From: Limonium bicolor
Taxonomy: Eukaryota; Streptophyta; Magnoliopsida; Caryophyllales; Plumbaginaceae
Assembly (NCBI GenBank): GCA_023374045.1
Contig: CM041780.1
Coordinates: 95,575,005 to 95,639,004 of the forward strand
Length of the DNA stretch: 64,000 nt
Direction of reading: 5' to 3'
Positions 9,741-22,026 of the stretch are shown here, piece after piece. Each line of letters starts with the position of its first letter. Position 1 is the stretch's first letter. The translations under genes and the position numbers were made by a program. The notes below the pieces were generated by a model. The model saw nothing but the letters and a program-made list of their open reading frames with translations. It had not been told where the DNA came from and searched no databases.

Positions 9741-12353
9741 TTTGTAATAAATAAAGAGTAAGAGAAGTTATGGAAATTTAACCTTATAACATATGTGCCT
9801 CTCGACAATAATTAGAGAATTTAATAAAACTATAGATTATATTTTGTTATAAAGTTTTAATGTTATAAAATATATTATTTATAACATGGTATGAAATATG
9901 TGGTTATATTGTAATAAATGAAAACTATGGGAAATGAAGAAATAATAAGTATGTTATATATGCCCTTTCGGTAATAAATATAGTTTTCTAAAACTATATG
10001 TTATAGTGTTTAATGAAATGTAAAGTGCCATATTATATTGTATGATGATGGGAATATAACATTATATAAATTTAGAGATGTTAAAAATATAGTTTACAAA
10101 ACTATAGTGCTGTAGCGCATGTATAATATTCAAGAAATGAAATTTTAGACTATGGTTACAATGATATAAATACTATAGTTATATATGATATTGGTGTGAT
10201 TAAATGGATCTTGAATGAGGAATAACATTTACATAATATAAGGTTTTATACTTCATAAAACAAATAAATATATATATAAACCGGTCGCAATACATATATG
10301 TATATAATATGGTTTCAAACCATGCAATAAAAAAATGACAAATGTTATCTCATTAGTATAATTATATACTACAAAGTCATAAAGTTTCAAATTTAAATAA
10401 AACATGTTACAATGAATAATGAGTGGTATAATACAAAGTATAATAAAGGATAGTGACATACTATGCAATATAAACTAACGTTGTATGCATACATGCAACT
10501 ATAGAACATAAACGCATCGTTATACATGCGACCGAATCAGTTGAAATAAATACGAGAATATATAAACATAAGTAAAAGTGTTGCACTTATAAATACTATG
10601 GGTTGGAGTAATATAAATCCCAACGTTCGAAAATGGTAACTAAGGTGTTTTTTAAGAACCGATTCTTTTGTTAAAACCCAGTATTAATACATACTACGAG
10701 TAAGAGTTTTGGATAACAATACTTTAACAAATAACTATTGAAATCCGGGGATGTAATATCGGGATTACTGACGTTATTCGGAAATACCAAGTAAACTAGT
10801 CATGTGGATTGACTTCTAGCATTCTTCGAATTGTTAGATCGTGCTTCAGACGGAGGCGCCCGACGAGCTTAGTGGTCTACTGCACATCCTAGGTCTAAGG
10901 TGTACGGTATGTAAAGGGGTTGTCCTGAGGACTTACTCGGGCTCAGATATTTGATGTGTGTTAAGTAATGATTATGATGAATGTGTATGCATGAAGTGTG
11001 TTAATATCTGTTAATTCCCGCATTACTTTATCTTGCGTGAATGCCCATCGGGCTAATATTATGTTGACTATAGATCAACTTATAAACATACCTATACGAG
11101 CAATGTGTTTGTGACTGTCGTTATCTGACATAATACTCTAAGTATTATAAATTATGTAAATTATATCCTAAGTAAAATACTTAGGAATGAGATACGACAT
11201 TGTCGATCTCTAGAGCTTGGACTTGAACATGAATACGACCTAGATTACTTCAAGGCATGCGTAAGACCCACAGGGCAGCCAATAAATAAGTGGAATTCTC
11301 CATACCTGAAACTGTACTCGTGTAACTAATTAACTAATCAAATAATTGGAGTGTGAATGAGTGTGATGAAATACCTAAACCCAGATAGCCACCGGCTATC
11401 GGTTGCGCATAGAGATCTCTAGAGTTAATGCCCGGATCGGGTCTACTCTTGTGAAATCCTGATGAACCTACATAGATCGTCAGGCAGAGTGTGCTACTGT
11501 TGGCACCAGGCCCTTGGCCAATTATGGACGCCTTTAAAAAGGCAAAGTGGAAGCCCCGGGATCTCCTGATCCTTGGCGCTATGAGCACCTTCTTGTGTAC
11601 GTGGGACTACCGTCCATGTGAGTTATTTTGGGTTGTCCTAACTTGCCCGACAGTGCTAACCAAATTACAATGTTATGTGGGGCCCGGGGGGGCGACCGAT
11701 GTGATATGTGATGATTATTATAAACAATGCGTGTATTACCGCCTCTGTCTTTATTACCTGATGTTATGCAATGACTTGTGTTTTAACTGTAATGAATGTT
11801 GTATGTTTACTTACATTTTTACATCTTTCAATATAAACTGTAAACTGGCAAAGCATGAAATGAACCTAATGCAAAGACGGTTAATAACGACTTAAGTGAC
11901 CACTAGGGTCCAAACCTGGCATACTCAGCGTTTATCGCTGAGCCTAAACGGCATTTTGCAGGTTGATGACTACTAACAAAGCCGAAGTGTGGGACCCGGT
12001 GGTAGTAGGGCTTTTGCTTTTTTATTACCGCACGGACTTCTTACTGTATTAGGATAGACGTTTAATCTACTTATGGTGATGTTGCACTTATTTGGGTTAC
12101 GGTTAGTTGCTCACTGACGTTGTATATATTTTTGGGACTTAGACTGTTGTATAGGCGGTATCTCGTTACACCGTGGAGTTTATTAACGTCGCTATTCTGT
12201 AATTGTATTTCGTATTGCTTCATCACTCGCATGGGTGAGGGATGGCAGGTAACACCCGTGTTGAGTATTCTTATCGTTTTTCCTTCCACTGTGAGACGTG
12301 TTTATTATTGCTACGTGAGAGATTAATAAGTGATTACCAAGAGGGGTGTTACA
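9741..12353 (+). mobile_element. 3' part of a plus-strand LTR
   Basis: An AT-rich body (9741-10620) is followed by the shared LTR blocks: GGTGTACGGTATG near 10899, CTTGTGTACGTGGGACTACC near 11590, the double hairpin at 11924-11952, a TCACTC/GGGTGA hairpin near 12224, and the end AGGGGTGTTACA at 12353. The 5' part is separated by the LTR inserted at 9740/9741. The right flank GATAGACC belongs to the copia element. The open frame 11491-11895 lies across conserved non-coding LTR blocks and is not taken as a gene. Confidence 0.78.
11924..11952 (+). other. Conserved LTR double hairpin
   Basis: CTCAGCG and CGCTGAG form a seven-base stem around TTTAT, directly followed by GCC-TAAAC-GGC. This is the same design as at 20012, 33587, 58463 and 63151 but with different stem bases. 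Confidence 0.6.
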
Positions 12354-12503
12354 GATAGACCAAGCTGTAAGTGAGTCGGAGACTGTTTGAACATAGCTTT
12401 GGGCAACATATTTCTTTGGATGTTTAGTGAACATAAACTTGTGAATGGTGGACTGAGTTGTTTGCTAATTTGAGCTAGATGAGCTTTGTGGGGTTTGAGC
12501 CAT
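12354..12503 (-). pseudogene. Possible start of a further copia-borne ORF, cut by an LTR
   Basis: On the minus strand ATG at 12503 gives MAQTPQSSSSSN and a stop. Reading on in the same frame gives QTTQSTIHKF and about 30 more codons to the LTR at 12353. A TATA box (CTATAAATA, 12553-12561) lies about 50 bases upstream, a plausible promoter distance. The Ser-rich start is like those of plant retroelement ORFs, but no domain is visible. It could equally be non-coding. What followed is lost or lies left of the nested LTRs. Confidence 0.3.
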
Positions 12504-12552
12504 TTTGTGAGATGTGTAACTATAATTGTGAGTGGCAAATGAAGTGCCCAAG

Positions 12553-12561
12553 TATTTATAG
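12553..12561 (-). promoter_or_regulatory. TATA box upstream of the possible ORF at 12503
   Basis: CTATAAATA on the minus strand, about 50 bases before an ATG. It does not match the TATA region of this copia's own LTR near 34895, so it is not simply a 3' LTR promoter. Confidence 0.35.
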
Positions 12562-13102
12562 ACACTTGAGGATATACTCCACGACTGATCGGTGAGTGGT
12601 ATTAAATGAGGTGCTACGTCTTATGTGCTATGTTTGTAGGCTTTTTAGGTGTCAAGTTTTGAGATTGGATTAGTGGAATGGATGGGACTAAATATCTCTT
12701 ATCATTTGCAATTTTAATCAAGGAAGAGGTAGCCCAACAACTTTATTGTAAACCAATGATAATCATTCAAGTTGACAAGAAACAGTTGAATTTTCATTCA
12801 TATAAAAGGTTTACTTTGAAACAGATAGTCAATGACAAAATGAAACATTGATGGAAAAACAAAATCTAATCCTAGAGCTAGTTTTCTCACGGTTCACTCG
12901 TGTCTTTAAGAGACAAAGAACTCTCAAGCTATGTGGAAGTCTATAAAATCTATTGCTCCTTGAACCATGTAATGAACACTTGGTCCAGAGGAGACAGCCT
13001 GCACAGCTGTAAGAGTGACTCTTACACGCTGAAGAACTTCCAAGCTGAAGTTTCCAGACTGGTTCCTGACCTGTCGTGGACCGGTGTGAGACTTCTCCTC
13101 TT

Positions 13103-14818
13103 TTAGAGACCTGAGGCTCTTGTAGTTGGTCGAGGTTTTGACCGTGCTTCCTTGCACTTCGTGGGCTTCTGAAGGGCTACAAGCTGATCTTCCTTAATTT
13201 TTATCCCCATTTTGGAAATCATCTCGAAGCAGATGCAGTCCTAACCGGTGCGCGCTCACTCGTGGAACCTGTCAGTGTCCACTTCATTCTCCAGTATCGC
13301 CATGGTGACCACTCCCCCATGCATCAGACCTTGGTTCACTTGACGACTCTCATCCAGGGTGAGGAGAATCATGGCTGGAAGGTCGATTTTCTCCCTTGTC
13401 TTGAGTGCAAACAGCAACCTCACATCCCTTGCATTGACAATGTGAGTGCGTTGATTTCTTGGGGTGATGTTGTGTGTTACTAGATTGAAGAGGACTCTGT
13501 CTGGAATGGACAAGTCCACAGCATTGAAGTTTTTCATTGTTGCTCCTTTGTTGAGCAGGTTGACCATCTTCCCTCCTTGGTGGCCTAGGTCATTCAAGGT
13601 TGTATCCTTGGGAATGACCAACCTTTCTGGCTCTAAGTTGAAAGTCTTGCAGATCCAAGACTTGGTGATGGAGATTTGAGCATTTTGAACCTTTGAGATA
13701 AGGTCGTCATCATCTTCATCACTTTAGAGAGGTCCTAGGTGTCTCATATGTTCCTTGAGCAGCTCGGTGTAGACAGGGATAGGCTTTTGGAATAAGTTTA
13801 CCCATCCTTGGAACTCCAGCATCTCGATGATCTCTCTAAGACCCATATTTTCCATCCATTCCATGTCCAACGTCTTGGGTAAGATGGGACAGGATCGGTC
13901 ATTGACATTCTCGGCCTTGATCAAAGGAGGCTTCAGCTCCTTAAGCTTCCTTAGTCGCTTTAAAGATTGTGTTGGTTGGGACTTCATAACTGCCATTTCT
14001 GTTTCAACAAGCTCCTCAACTTCTTCAGAACGTGGCGAAGGACTCATCTTTGCTTTTCCTTTTGCCTTCTTTAAGTGCGCACGCTCCTCGAGTGTGTATA
14101 TGACAGGTGATAGTGACTCTATGTCGCTATTTCCATCCTTATGTTGTCCCTGAGGTGTCAGGGACCTGTCAATGAGTGGTTTCCCAAACACGGCGATGAG
14201 GTTCGCTTCTTCCTCTGAGTCAGGGGCTGTTATTCCTTCCTCCTGGTTTTCCTCCTCTACAAAGGCATCTTTCGGTGACGGCTCATCACTTTGTGGTTCT
14301 TCTTCCTCCACGTGTTGCACAACTGTCTCAACGACAGCTGGGAGTTACTTCTTCTTCATCGGTGAAGTGTAACCGACGAGTTGCTCTTTCCGGTGTTGAG
14401 TGAGATTTTTGTGGTGATGTTGGTTTTTGAGCACGCCTGGATGCGCGGGTCACACGACCAGTTGTAGCGGTGGAATGGCTTTTAGGTTTGGTTTTGGATT
14501 ACTTTGTGCTGATTTTGGAGGTTTTTGGTGAAGGGCAGGAGAAGACATTTGTGGTTTTTCTGTGGGAGTAGGGTTAGGTAAAATAGTTGGTTTGAAGGTG
14601 CTGGATTCAATGAGGTAGTAAGTTTTAGGAATATGAGTTTTTATATATTCTACCTCACTAGCCAGTAGTTCTCCTTCTTATACTACTTTTACCGTGAGTT
14701 GAGTTTCCTCTTCGTTAGTCAGGTGAGTTCGAGTCGATTTTATGTCGGCCACTTGTTGTGGGGAAGCTTCCTTGAGAACTTCCTTAGCTTTTGATCGAAG
14801 AGCAGTCTTGGATGCCAT
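13103..14818 (-). pseudogene. Third ORF of the copia element, plant transposon-protein type
   Basis: The start ATG at 14818 gives MASKTALRSKAKEVLKEASP. A basic, Ser/Thr/Pro-rich part follows (14500-14350), then an acidic stretch (DEPSPKDAFVEEENQEEG, 14290-14230), a Lys-rich part near 14060, and a C-terminal domain. That domain has GWVNLFQKPIPVYTELLKEH (near 13800-13745) and later ITPRNQRTHIVNARDVRLLF (near 13450-13390). This pattern is that of the domain usually named 'putative plant transposon protein' (from memory). At least two frameshifts and several stops break it. The largest open pieces are 14320-13724 and 13621-13256. It lies downstream of copia pol, the place of the env-like ORF of Sireviruses, and has its own TATA box at 15007. 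Function is unknown; nuclear or nucleic-acid binding is only a guess from the basic and acidic regions. Confidence 0.6.
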
Positions 14819-15006
14819 TTGGTTCACAGGATTTATACTGAACTTTAGAACTTTTCGATTGGGTGTTCTTTATCGGATGTGAGGTAAGGGTTCTTTGTAC
14901 TGAATCTCACGAGAATTTCGTAAGAGATAAGAGAAATTGCTTTGAATGCTAAGAGAGATTAGAGAGAGTGAGGGCAATAGTGTGACAAGAGTAAAACTCC
15001 CGTCAC

Positions 15007-15014
15007 CCTTTTAT
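15007..15014 (-). promoter_or_regulatory. TATA box for the third ORF
   Basis: On the minus strand CTATAAAAGGG lies about 190 bases before the ATG at 14818. A C/T-rich leader with repeated CTCTCTCTAATCTCTC follows it. This suggests a separate internal promoter and not translation from the pol transcript. Confidence 0.5.
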
Positions 15015-18000
15015 AGATATAAGTAACGGTCGGCGACCGCTCCTCATCTGCTCGCTGGCATGTCCCAACTATACTATTCATAATGGGCAGCGGTCGTGAC
15101 AGACTGTCATTGATTGTTGGCAATTTTCTTGTTTCTGAAATACCCCTAACCTTTAAATAATTAAATAATGGTAAATAAGTATTATTTAGGGGATTATTAA
15201 ACCCTAATAAAGGTATATAAACATTTGGGCGTTAAAACGCACCTAAACTCCTTAAGGTCAAAAACGAGCGTTAAAGCCCGACCTTAAGCTAATCAAGTTA
15301 TATAAGCTATAAAACTCATATGAAGTTAACCAAGGATCATTTTATGACCTTTAAAACATAAGTCCTCAGTTATAACTGAGTAAAAATACAAAATGCCCGG
15401 GAGTTCCCTTAAGGGCCCCTTAAGGCCCGAAAGTCCCGGAAATACTTTATTAAATAAAGTAAAGCATTACACTTCATTCTAAATACACAATAACACTCTA
15501 ATGAACATTTAAGATGAATTTCTCAGTTAAAGGCAAAGTCCTCGGAGGTTCCCGATGAGGGCCCAATAAACCCACGGGAGTGCCCCGGAGAGGTACCGAA
15601 GTGGCACAAACTTCAATATAAATCATTATAAGAGTTTTTATCATCAATATTCATTATTCCAAAGAGGGTTCTCGAGCTACTTTCATAAAAATAAACAAAG
15701 TGCTCGGACAAATTTCTTAACGCTCCTTTTTGTCCTGGGAATGTCCCGTTAGCCCGGAAATTGAGTTACAAGTTGTTATAGCCCCATATAACTCAATGTA
15801 ACACCTTAACATATTATTATTGGCTATAAACAATGTCAATGAACACTTGTAACTCATAGCGACTAATTATATTTCCAGAAAATTCTTAAAGCACAAAAAC
15901 AGACCTTCGGGTGTCATAAAAATGCGTTTTACGCAATTGCCTTGAAGTTTTTGAGGAGCCACGAGTTGATAACCTTAAAAGGGGATAAATTGAACATCTA
16001 AATCAATTAATTCCAGTACTATATTCATAGTACAAGTGGGGGCGATTTTTGGATCAAAAAGGTACCTAAAATCAGCATATTTACCTTAAAACTTTCATCT
16101 TTTACCATGATGTAAATGCACCAATTAAATGCTGGAACCTATTACACATATTATTATGATCTTAATACAATATAGTGTGACAGGAATCAAAATAAAAATC
16201 AGTCCCATTTGCTCTCCATCTTAGGCGCCATTTAGGGTCAATATTGACTAGATTTTGATTCAAAAATTGACTTATGGAATTGTGACTCATTTCTCATGTG
16301 CCATATGTTATATTATGTCAAATAATCCAGCCTAAATAGACCCCATTACCGTGTGACCTGCAAGATAACAAGAAGGGATTAGTTTAACAAAAGTAATGGG
16401 AATTAAATAAGCTAAAGGTAGATATAGATTCTTATAATGTAAATTGCTAATAAACAAAAAAATAACCCATGGTCTAGCCTTGTGGCTGCCGATTCATATA
16501 CAGGAGAATGGGAGTATTATTGCTGCTTAAATAATCAATGGGGACATACACCTAACTAACATGATAACCTTGTCTCCAATCAACAAAATCAAACTAGACT
16601 CCTAGGACTCCATTACCGTAAGTCTACAAGGGAGTTGGTGCTGTCTACTTCCATCATGGCCGATCACCTGCATGGAAAAACAAGATTAGAATCAATAATT
16701 AAGCTCATTAAATGATAAACAATTGTCTTGTTAAATCTCCTATACACTAGGCTTAGTAATCATCCCATTAATGTCTCCTCCATTACCGAAAACAAGTAGT
16801 CTTGGAAGACAATTGTGGTCAGATTTTTGAGGTCAAATAAAACATGACAAAGACATAAAATAATGATATATGACAAACCAATAATTCCCATTAGATTCAG
16901 CCTTGTTTCTTGCCTTAATACATACGTAGACTACATTCATTTCCCTTGCCCACTTCACCGAATGGTAAGCTTCTTTCTCTTGCTCTCTCTTTTCTTCTTC
17001 CTTTGCTAAGTTAATTCCTTAGAGCCTTAAAGCTCCATTAATGGTGTTCTAAGTTCTAACACCATTTTAATGTAATTTCCTAGTTAAATCTCCTAAGTCT
17101 TGAAGCAAAAATCATCCTAGCCACTCCTACAATTTTCGCCAAGCATAGATGTTCCAAGGAGGTTCCTAAATTCAACAACAACACAAGGAACAACAAGATC
17201 AAGTTAAGGTATATTTTTATGTTGAAAATCCTAGTAATTTACCTTAAGCAATTTTCAAAATTTAAGAGCTTCTAAATCCATATTCTCTTCATTATTTCAT
17301 GAAGGAAACTTGGATCTACAATCATCCCAAGGTGTACCAAAAATACCTTGTTAAGTTCCTAAGGTAAACTCTTGTAAAATTACTACAAATATTATTTATA
17401 AACTCTTGTTAGAAGTCTAACAAATAGATCTCCTACATATGTACAAGGAGGTCGAAATACCTTCATCAAAATAGCATTTGGAGAGCTTGGAATTCAAGGA
17501 AAAATCAAGTACAAGAATTGTCTTGATTTAAGGGGTAAGTTTATATAAGTGAGGTTATTAAGTTTAAGTTTGATTTAAGCTTCAAACTTTGGTATAAAAA
17601 TTTTGTATAACCTCTAAATAAATTAAGACCGAAAACTATGGGTTATATTGTCAAGAAAATAATTTATAACATATAAGGTAAGATTATTACCTTAAGGTAT
17701 ATATTTGTGTCACAAAAATTAATTATGATATACAAATAACCAAACCGAATGGTCTAGGGATTTAATGTTCTATTTTGAGTTTATAATCATCCTAAGTCAT
17801 TAACATAATTTTTAGAAGTGTTATACGGCTTATATACATTTATATATACATATTATAAAGTTTAAATCAAGTTTTAAAATCATATGGTAAAACATAATTA
17901 AAGCCGAGAGCAATATATGATGTTTGGTGAATTTTGAAATATATATAAGTGTATTAACTCATATTATAAATTTTGGGAATATTAAAAATAGCTACAAGTA

Positions 18001-20011
18001 TTTAAATGGCTAGTTTAATAAGTTATGTTGCTAAAATGTAAATTTTGAAAAGTTTAGGGTACAAATAAAAATTGCCGAGAACATAAGGGGTTATTTGGCA
18101 TAATTATGATATAATATAAGGTAGGAATTAAAATTATGAATTTTGGTGAATTTAAATAAGTGTTTAAGTATTTAAATAACATTTTATAAAGTTTTGGGGC
18201 TATTTTGTAATTATTGGAAAGTTTAGAGTTTAACCGAGAATATACATGATTTTATGGGTATATTAAAGTATTAATTATGAAATTAAGTCTTGGTCAAAGT
18301 GTTGACCAAAAACTTTGGGTTAAAATGATTTATGACATAAAATACTAAGTTTATAAAAGTTTTGGGGTGATTATATAATTTATGAAAGTTTAAAAATAAA
18401 ACCGAAATGAATTGGGGGCGAAAGCATAAAATATAAAAAGGTATGGGTCTTTTCGGTATTTTAAGATATCTAAATGTTAAAACTATAGTTTATAAGTTAA
18501 TATGTAACATATATAAAGTATTAAGGGTTAAAATGTAATTATGTGAAAGTTAATATTAAAACCGAAAAGTATTTGTGGTCAATTGGTAATTTATAAGAAT
18601 TAGAATATTTATTTTGGTAATTACCGAAATGTTAAAGTGGTTAATTAGCAAATAATAAAGTTATATGGTTATTTGGTAATTTATAAAAGTTATTGGGTAT
18701 AAAATATAAATACCAAATTAATAAGGGTGGTGTTGTAATTTAATAAAGAAAGGAATTAAAACTATGAATTATGATACATTATGGAGTATAATATAGATTT
18801 TACAAAATAAATGTGGTTATAATAAAAATAACCAAATCATATAATATAAGTGGAAACATTTATGAATAAATAATTAAGGAAATAGAAATTTACTACAAGG
18901 TAGAAATTCATTATCACATGTGGATATCACATAAAATAACGAACTGTTGAACTACTTTGAGTCACTGTAAAAAAATAACAGGGGGAAATAAAGAACATAC
19001 AGGATTAGTATATTACAAGTATTAGTTCTACAGTGACAGTACTATAATATTTAGTGAACAGTCGTATTAATATTACCCAGTATTGCATGTATATATAACA
19101 GCGTACGGGAAGGAATTACTAGAGCGTGAATTGTCAAGCTAGCTGTTACTACGGTGAACGGTATGTTAATTGTGTGGTCTGAATGTCCTAAGGATTTTCC
19201 TGAGGTCCAGACATTATGTGTTAATTGCTTAAAGGGCGATATGTGATTTTATGTATGATACTTTGTATGCTGTATTGCTCATACACTGTTGCATTTTATT
19301 TTACGCGAGCGTCTTATGACTGGAAGTTTATACATCTAAACTGGAAAAAAAAAAGACAAACTGACCTTTAGGTATTATTAAACCTAACTGATGGTCAACT
19401 GTTATAGTCTTAGCTCAAGGATCGGATATTGTATCATTGACTAAAGGGCTAACTTATAAAGAGAGGAATCCAGACTGTTTCGACTTTCTGGTTGCGCATC
19501 GTGATCACTACGAGAGACTTCAATGGGGAGTCACTCAAGGGAATCCATTGTCCACACTCGACGATGGCGGAGGGCACTGCCGTTGGTGCACAGGTTCGAC
19601 CGGATCGGTCAATATATTATCCAGGGCCATAAGGTCAGCTGGTAACGGTTCCATTGGAACCCAGGGGACTACTGTCCATTAATAAGTTTTAAGGGTTGTC
19701 TTGACATGACGCCTAAGGTGGAAATTAATTGGAAAGTCTAAGTGATTGGTTAAAGGACAAGGGCCAGGTGGCCAACTAACAAGTACAGTTTAATACACGT
19801 ATCTTGTTGATTACTGTTTGGATTGCAGGTGTTGAGTATTGGTTGTGGTTATACCTTACACTGATGTTGCAGGTGGACTACTGTGTGATTGTTTGGTATT
19901 ATAGTTATTTCTGTTATTATTGTAAACTTGTATATCTTGTAAAGAATCTAATATCAAGATGGCTAAAACGACTTAAGGAATCTAGATGACTTAGGACTAC
20001 ATTTAGCATAC

Positions 20012-20043
20012 CAGCATTTCGATTGCTGAGCCCTTCAATGGGC
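20012..20043 (+). other. Conserved LTR double hairpin
   Basis: CAGCA and TGCTG pair around TTTCGAT, then GCCC and GGGC pair around TTCAAT. A TTTCAG word follows, as in the other copies. Confidence 0.6.
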
Positions 20044-20267
20044 AAACATTTCAGATTACTGAAGAAGACACAAGCCGGAGTGCGGGGACAGGGTAGCTGC
20101 TGTGTTGTTAAACACTCTTAAGTTTTATTTGGTATTGTAATAAAGAGTTTGTTGTATTCAGTTAGTTGCTCATTTAGTTTGGATTTGGTCTGTAATAATT
20201 AGAGTGCTCGGTATCTGTTCATCACAGCGTGAGGAGGTAAGGTTGTTGGATGAAGTAAGAATTCCTT

Positions 20268-20289
20268 GTTACTCACAAGGGTGAGTAAC
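20268..20289 (+). other. LTR 3'-terminal hairpin
   Basis: GTTACTCAC and GTGAGTAAC form a perfect nine-base stem with loop AAGG, about 105 bases before the LTR end and followed by GGCATGTAACACC. Counterparts with other arm sequences lie at 8590, 12224, 28074, 33888, 36343, 63375 and 63580. Confidence 0.7.
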
Positions 20290-20571
20290 GGCATGTAACA
20301 CCGAGGTTAGATAGTTCTCATTTTCCGCTGTGACGTTATTTATTTTGCTACGACTTGCGACATTTTTAATAAGTTAGGATTAGGGGTGTTACAGTTTCTA
20401 TCCGTTGAACTTTCTCTAAAATAACCTCACTTGTTATGGAAAATGACATATCTGTTTCAAGTAGTCGTTTGACATAACTTCTATGCATTAAACTGATCGT
20501 TGACTACTAAACGACTATATGATAGGTGTTGCTCACATGTCGGTGACCGATAATGGGAAATAAAAGACAGT

Positions 20572-20945
20572 TTAATTGTGATTAATGAATATCACTCCAA
20601 GATCATGAACAATCTTGGTGAATCTTTCTCTACTTAATAGCTTAGTAAAATGTCAGCTAGTTGGTCTTTAGTAGAAATATACTTTAAACCAACTAATTCT
20701 TTTTCACAACAATCTCTAAGAAAGTGATGTCTAATGTCAATATGCTTGGTACAAGAATGATGCACAAGATTTTTGGAAATAGAGATGCCACTTGTATTAT
20801 CACACATGATTGGTAAAGTACCTGTTTTGACGCCATAATCAACAATTTGTTGTTTAAGCCACAGGAATTGAGCATAGCAGCTTGCTGTAGCTATGTATTC
20901 AGATTCAGCCGTTGAGATTGCAACACTTTGTTGTTTCTTTGATCC
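20572..20945 (-). pseudogene. Copia RNase H, C-terminal end of pol
   Basis: The minus strand encodes the end of a copia polyprotein. The words AEAEYIATASCYAQ and FLWLKQQIVDYG are followed by the typical tail KDQLADI, then after a one-base shift FTKLLSRERF and VHDLGV, with a stop at 20572-20574. RNase H removes the RNA strand of the hybrid made in reverse transcription. It joins the RT part just to its right. The Asp that opens the RNase H fold is still seen in the 21441-20947 piece (GFSNADYGGSITDRKSTSG). At least one frameshift makes it non-functional. Confidence 0.82.
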
Positions 20946-20946
20946 C

Positions 20947-22026
20947 CTATGCGATCAAACATGACCCAACAAAGAATGTTGTTCCTGATGTGCTCTTTCT
21001 ATCAGTGATAGATCCTCCATAATCTGCATTTGAAAATCCTACAATGTCACAGTTAGTGAATTGAGGATAAAAGAGACCAAGATTCATGGTTCCTTTTAAG
21101 TAACGTAGGATTCTTTTCACAGTTGTGAGGTGACTTTCTGTTGGATCTACTTGAAACCTGGCACATAAGAAAATGCTATACATAATGTCAGGTCTACTAG
21201 TAGTTAAATATAGTAGAGAACCAATCATCTCCCTGTATGATCGCTGGTCGACCGGTCGGTCACCAGTCATGATGCCCATTTTTGTGCCAACTGTCATTGG
21301 TGTGTCAAGCGTTTTACACTCCTCCATTCCAAATCCCTTTAGCAAATCTTTTACGTACTTCTCTTGGGATATGATAGTCCCTTCGACATTTTGCTTGACT
21401 TGAAGTCCTAGAAAGAACTTCAGTTCTCCCAGATCACTCATCTCAAATTCCTTTTCATCAAAGCTTCAAACTTCTTGCAATATTTCTCATCAACATATAT
21501 TTGCATAATTAAGAAATCCCTTTTGTTGTTGTAAACAAACAAGGTTTTATCCACCTTTCCTCTCTTGAATTGGTTTTCCAAAAGATAGAAAGATAGATGA
21601 TTATACCATGATCTTGGAGCTTGGTTGAGCATATAAAGAGCTTTGTTGAGCTTAAGTACCATGCCCTTTCCTTCTTGTGTCTCAAAGCCTGGAGGTTGCT
21701 TAACATACACTTCCTCTTTGACGTACCCATTGAGGAAGGCACTTTTGATGTCAAGTTGGAAGAGTTTAATTCCTTTGTGTGAAGCAAATGCAATTAGTAA
21801 TCTGATGGACTCCATCCTTGCTACTGGAGTGAAGGTCTTGGAAGTCTATCTCTTCTTGTTGACGATATCCTTGAGCTACCAGACGAGCATTGTTCCTAAT
21901 GACTTCTCCCATCTTATTCAATTTGTTTCTAAAGACCCATTTAGTGCCAAGTACGCCTTGATGTGAAGCAAAATGCACAAAATGCCAGACTTTGCATCTT
22001 TCAAACTGATTTAATTCTTCTTGCAT
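20947..22026 (-). pseudogene. Copia reverse transcriptase, active site deleted
   Basis: Minus-strand order: QEELNQFERCKVWHFV, GTKWVFRNKLNKMGEV and NARLVAQGYRQQEEIDF (22026-21840); after a shift MESIRLLIAFA, QLDIKSAFLNGYVKEEVYV and QPPGF (21815-21650); then IMQIYVDEKYCKKFEAL; after a shift MSDLGELKFFLGLQV and TSRPDIMYS (21441-20947). The conserved YVDD box, normally followed by IIFGSTN in this branch, reads YVD-EKY. About eight codons including the second catalytic Asp are gone in frame. A one-base loss in an A run shifts the frame just before MSDLGEL. It made cDNA from the element's RNA in its active days; it cannot now. Confidence 0.9.

Larger units (their letters stand above)
15136..20393 (+). 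mobile_element. Complete 5.3 kb solo LTR with 5-bp TSD
   Basis: It starts TGAAATACCCCTAACC at 15136 and ends AGGGGTGTTACA at 20393. The flanks are GTTTC (15131-15135) and GTTTC (20394-20398), a 5-bp target duplication, so this is one LTR left after LTR-LTR recombination. Removing it joins the copia 3' region. In order it holds a leader with reciprocal GC-rich words (15390-15600), a CTTCGG-loop hairpin (15900-15930), an AT-rich body (17560-18950), GGTGAACGGTATG at 19152, a double hairpin at 20012-20043 and the terminal hairpin at 20268-20289. No coding region is recognised in it. It is the same subfamily as 58690-63500. Confidence 0.9.

Noticed and set aside
11491..11895. 134-codon plus-strand ORF
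   Set aside because: Lies over conserved non-coding LTR blocks of a broken LTR; no domain, and equivalent LTRs have no such frame.
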